NCBI GenBank assembly: GCA_023399355.1
Contig: JAEWQC010000068.1
Span: 1-8,109 of the forward strand
Direction of reading: 5' to 3'
DNA: 8,109 nucleotides
Source: Bacillota bacterium
GTDB taxonomy: Bacteria; Bacillota; Clostridia; Acetivibrionales; DTU013
In this document: one piece after another, positions 5,155 to 8,109 of the stretch
How positions within the stretch are numbered: position 1 is the stretch's first letter
Layout: each line of letters opens with the position of its first letter
Position numbers and translations under genes: made by a program
The notes under the pieces: model-generated
What the model saw: only the letters and a program-made list of their open reading frames with translations
Database searches by the model: none
Told to the model about the DNA's origin: nothing

Positions 5155-7824
5155 TTGAGTATACATGAACCTTTAAAGAAAAATAGCGCCGGGGCTTATG
5201 AGGAACACAACGGACTTAGTGAAAAGGAAGCAAGAAAGAAGCTTTTGGAACATGGCCTGAATATTCTTGCGGAAAAGAAGAGAATTTCTTTGATAAAGCT
5301 TCTGCTCAGGCAGTTTACCGATGTGATGGTATTGGTATTGCTGGTTTCTACAGTAATATCCGCCTTTATGGGTGATGTGACGGAGGCGGTGACGATCATC
5401 GCCATTGTGATCATAAATGCAATACTCGGGTTTGTGCAGGAATTCAGGACGGAAAAGACGATGGAAGCGCTTAAAAGTCTTGCCGCCCCTGTGGCAAGGG
5501 TGCTGAGAAACGGCAGAATGACCAGTATACCGGCGGAACAAATCGTTCCCGGAGATGTTATCCTGCTTGAAACAGGCGACAGGGTTCCTGCAGATTCCAC
5601 CCTTATTGAGAGCGCGAATTTGCAGGCGGACGAGTCTTTGTTGACCGGTGAATCCATACCCGTAGAAAAGGCTGCATCCATGTCAGGAAAGACGACAGAT
5701 CCGAAAGACAGGAAATACCAGGTCTACATGGGAACGGTGATCACCGGCGGCAGGGCAAAGGCGCGGGTTCATGCAACGGGTATGAATACTGAAATGGGCG
5801 GAATCGCCGATCTGATCCGGAATATAGAGGAAGAAGAGACTCCTCTGCAAAAAAGGCTTGCGCATCTTGGAAAATTGATAGTGGCAGGCTGCCTGATCAT
5901 CTGTGCCATTGTAGCCGTCACAGGGATATTAAGGGGAGAGGACGCCTTCAACATGCTGCTCTCGGGTATCAGTCTGGCAGTTGCCGCAGTGCCGGAGGGC
6001 TTACCCGCGCTTGTCACGATTTCTCTTGCGCTGGGAGTTCAGAGAATGCTCAAGAGAAATGCGCTGATAAGAAGGCTGCCAGCTGTCGAAACCTTGGGTT
6101 GCGCAGGCGTGGTATGTTCGGATAAGACCGGTACGCTGACCCAGAACCGAATGACAGTCAGAAGGATATTTGCGGGTGATAGGATGGTAGAGCTCAGGGA
6201 TGACGGGCTTGCGTGGCCTTTCTTTTTCAAGGGAGCCAGAGTGGATCCTACGAAAGATGTGATTCTCAGGCAGGCTCTTGAAATAGGGGCGCTTTGCAAT
6301 AATGCGAGCCTGTCCCGTGAAAAAACGGCAGGCAACTGGGAATTCAACGGTGATCCGACGGAAGGGGCGCTGCTGGTTGCTTCGATAAAAGCCGGACTGA
6401 CCCCTGAAGGGCTTGCTTTAAATTATTTCAGGGTTGACGAGATCCCCTTCGATTCAGATAGGAAATGCATGTCGGTTGTTTGCGACAATCACAAGGGAGA
6501 GTCCTTTGTGTTTGTGAAGGGTGCACCGGATGAACTTTTGAAAAAATGCAGCAGAGTATATGGTTCCAAAGGAATTGTTCCTTTGTCGGCTGAACTCAGA
6601 ATGAAATTTATCAGGACCAATGATTCCATGGCCCAAGATGCACTGCGGGTCATTGCCGTTGCATACAGGAGGCTTAATTCCAGAGTATGGCGACATAATG
6701 AACTGGAGTCCGACCTGATCTTCGTCGGACTTGTCGGCATGCTCGACCCACCTAGGGAGGAAGCTGCTGAAGCAGTACTCAAGTGCAGGCTTGCAGGCAT
6801 CAAGCCGGTTATGATCACCGGAGACCACAAATTGACGGCTGTTGCCATAGCAAAAGAACTGGACATTTACAGGGAGGGTGAGACCGTTCTGACAGGCGAT
6901 GAGCTTGACAGGCTGGAGGAACGAAAGTTTGAACAGATGGCGGAGGATGTCAGTGTTTATGCCAGAGTTTCACCCAAGCACAAGCTGATGATCGTAAGGG
7001 CGCTGAAAAAGCGGGGGCATATTGTAGCGATGACCGGCGACGGCGTGAATGATGCACCTGCTGTCAAAGAAGCGGATATCGGCGTTGCCATGGGGCTGAC
7101 CGGAACCGACGTGACGAAGGAAGCATCCTCTATGATGCTGTTGGATGATAATTTTGCTACAATTATTGCAGCTGTAGAAGAGGGAAGAGTCATTTACAAT
7201 AATATCAGAAAGTTTATCCGATATATGCTTGCATGTAATATAGGAGAAGTCCTGACCATGTTTCTCGGCATGCTTGCCGGGCTGCCCATACCTTTGCTGC
7301 CGATACAGATACTTTGGGTGAACCTCGTGACGGATGGACTTCCCGCTGTCGCCCTTGGTTTTGACCCGCCGGAGAAGGATGTCATGAAGCGGCATCCGAG
7401 AGGACCGGAAGAAAGCATATTTTCAAACGGACTGGCAGGCATTATCATTTTCAGGGGAATACTCATAGGACTGACCACACTGGCAGTTTTTGCAACCATG
7501 CTTTATTATACGGGCGATGTCACAGCCGCAAGGACCGGCGCATTTGTAACACTTGTACTGACGCAGCTGATCCATGTTTTTGAATGCAAGTCCGAAACAA
7601 GAAATATTTTTCAGATCAACCTGTTCGATAATGTTTATCTGGTGCTTGCCGTACTCATTTCACTGGCCATGATACTCGGTGTCGTATATATACCTGAGCT
7701 GCAGGACATTTTCAAAACAGTGCCTCTCGGATTGAACGGCTGGCTGATCACAGGCGGCTTATCCTTCCTCGTACCCGTACTTGCCAGTTTTTCCCCCATT
7801 CGTACAAAGAACCGCCGCCGCTGA
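5155..7824 (+). CDS. P-type Ca2+-transporting ATPase (P2 type, PacL/YloB-like)
   Basis: The product is 889 residues, full length for a bacterial Ca2+ P-type ATPase. The start is TTG at 5155, with AGGGGTG seven bases upstream. Domains in order: cation ATPase N-terminal domain (about 1-75); helices M1-M2 (about 55-98); actuator domain with TGES at 164-167; M3-M4 with PEGL at 280-283; phosphorylation site DKTGT at 323-327 (Asp323); nucleotide domain with KGAPDE at 455-460; hinge TGDGVND at 627-633; then M5-M10. Ion-site residues match calcium pumps: Glu281 (M4), Asn695 and Glu698 (M5, CNIGEV), Asn723, Thr726 and Asp727 (M6, NLVTDGLP). The M8 position that is Glu908 in SERCA appears to be Gln804 (LTQLIHVFE), as in PMCA and several bacterial pumps, suggesting one Ca2+ per cycle. 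It exports cytosolic Ca2+ using ATP; Mn2+ is a possible second substrate. It diverges from ytaF. No terminator was found after the stop. Confidence 0.95.
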   Translation: MSIHEPLKKNSAGAYEEHNGLSEKEARKKLLEHGLNILAEKKRISLIKLLLRQFTDVMVLVLLVSTVISAFMGDVTEAVTIIAIVIINAILGFVQEFRTEKTMEALKSLAAPVARVLRNGRMTSIPAEQIVPGDVILLETGDRVPADSTLIESANLQADESLLTGESIPVEKAASMSGKTTDPKDRKYQVYMGTVITGGRAKARVHATGMNTEMGGIADLIRNIEEEETPLQKRLAHLGKLIVAGCLIICAIVAVTGILRGEDAFNMLLSGISLAVAAVPEGLPALVTISLALGVQRMLKRNALIRRLPAVETLGCAGVVCSDKTGTLTQNRMTVRRIFAGDRMVELRDDGLAWPFFFKGARVDPTKDVILRQALEIGALCNNASLSREKTAGNWEFNGDPTEGALLVASIKAGLTPEGLALNYFRVDEIPFDSDRKCMSVVCDNHKGESFVFVKGAPDELLKKCSRVYGSKGIVPLSAELRMKFIRTNDSMAQDALRVIAVAYRRLNSRVWRHNELESDLIFVGLVGMLDPPREEAAEAVLKCRLAGIKPVMITGDHKLTAVAIAKELDIYREGETVLTGDELDRLEERKFEQMAEDVSVYARVSPKHKLMIVRALKKRGHIVAMTGDGVNDAPAVKEADIGVAMGLTGTDVTKEASSMMLLDDNFATIIAAVEEGRVIYNNIRKFIRYMLACNIGEVLTMFLGMLAGLPIPLLPIQILWVNLVTDGLPAVALGFDPPEKDVMKRHPRGPEESIFSNGLAGIIIFRGILIGLTTLAVFATMLYYTGDVTAARTGAFVTLVLTQLIHVFECKSETRNIFQINLFDNVYLVLAVLISLAMILGVVYIPELQDIFKTVPLGLNGWLITGGLSFLVPVLASFSPIRTKNRRR

Positions 7825-7903
7825 GCATCGACTGCGTATAACCGAGTTGTGACAATATCCCATTCTATTATAGGCAAGCACTTGGTAAAGCTGGCGAATT
7901 ATA

Positions 7904-8080
7904 AAAGCAGACACAGCAAAGATAAAGCAGATACAGCCAATATCTATTATGCAGCAGATATAAAACAGGTGCAGCCAATATGAATATTGCGCAGTGAATA
8001 TAAACCAGATGCAGCCAATATGAATATTGCGCAGTGAATATATAAATACGAATCTACTATAAATCAGGTGCAGTGTATGA
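7904..8080. repeat. Array of roughly 20-bp direct repeats, partly arranged as 40-bp dimers
   Basis: Nine consecutive monomers of 18-20 bases can be aligned with starts at 7904, 7924, 7944, 7962, 7982, 8002, 8022, 8042 and 8061. Type A is AAANCAGRTGCAGCCAATAT (five copies of varying fidelity). Type B, GAATATTGCGCAGTGAATAT, shares the 3' core GCAG..AATAT and occurs exactly twice. A and B alternate, making a 40-bp dimer whose two best copies (7962-8001 and 8002-8041) differ at only two positions; the copies at both ends have decayed. It lies after the ATPase stop, where 7825-7903 shows no gene or terminator. Role unknown. Confidence 0.85.
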
Positions 8081-8109
8081 ATAAAATTATATGAATAAAA
8101 CAATTTACA

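Noticed and set aside
7825..7903. Terminator for the Ca2+ ATPase gene
   Set aside because: No stable hairpin followed by a T run was seen before the repeat array; termination may lie in or beyond the array.
7904..8080. CRISPR array
   Set aside because: The units abut each other without unique spacers and vary in sequence, so this is a tandem repeat rather than repeat-spacer structure; no cas genes are present.
7759..8103. 114-codon minus-strand frame with hydrophobic repeats such as AQYSYWLHLFYI
   Set aside because: Its repetitive sequence comes directly from the 20-bp DNA array and its end runs antisense into the ATPase gene; no ribosome site was seen.

Overview
The window looks like a chromosomal segment of a spore-forming member of the Clostridia. 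The signs are a YtaF-type sporulation membrane protein, a GH18 protein built with stalk-like and SH3 domains, strong purine-rich ribosome binding sites with GTG and TTG starts, a possible Spo0A box, and moderate GC content. The species cannot be fixed from the sequence alone. There is no rRNA, tRNA, insertion sequence, phage gene or CRISPR array.

Layout from left to right. Positions 640 to 1 (minus strand, cut by the window edge) encode the N-terminal part of a GT39-like membrane glycosyltransferase. It diverges from a two-helix membrane protein (816-1442), probably DUF6106 family, whose C-terminus is a Thr/Asn/Asp tail made by a two-level DNA tandem repeat. Positions 1443-1925 hold no confident gene. 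They contain two intrinsic terminators (1462-1497 and 1655-1690), a signal-peptide-like reading frame between them, a candidate promoter with an overlapping Spo0A-box-like site, and a possible 26-residue leader peptide that overlaps the next start.

Positions 1926-4335 form a two-gene plus-strand unit: a membrane-anchored GH18 protein followed one base later by an MgtC/SapB-family membrane protein. A minus-strand ytaF (4987-4340) converges on it with a 4-base gap. ytaF diverges from a large Ca2+-type P-type ATPase (5155-7824). The last 285 bases contain no gene; about 180 of them are an array of roughly 20-bp repeats, partly organised as 40-bp dimers.

How the genes may work together (inference): three neighbouring genes concern the cation state of the membrane or spore (MgtC family, YtaF with a canonical EF-hand loop, Ca2+ ATPase), and the GH18 protein resembles spore-peptidoglycan or cell-wall hydrolases. 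This fits a calcium and cell-wall theme linked to sporulation. Every protein belongs to a known family, so I do not see a clear new system. The most unusual signals are the repeats, the leader region before the GH18 gene, and the EF-hand loop in YtaF.
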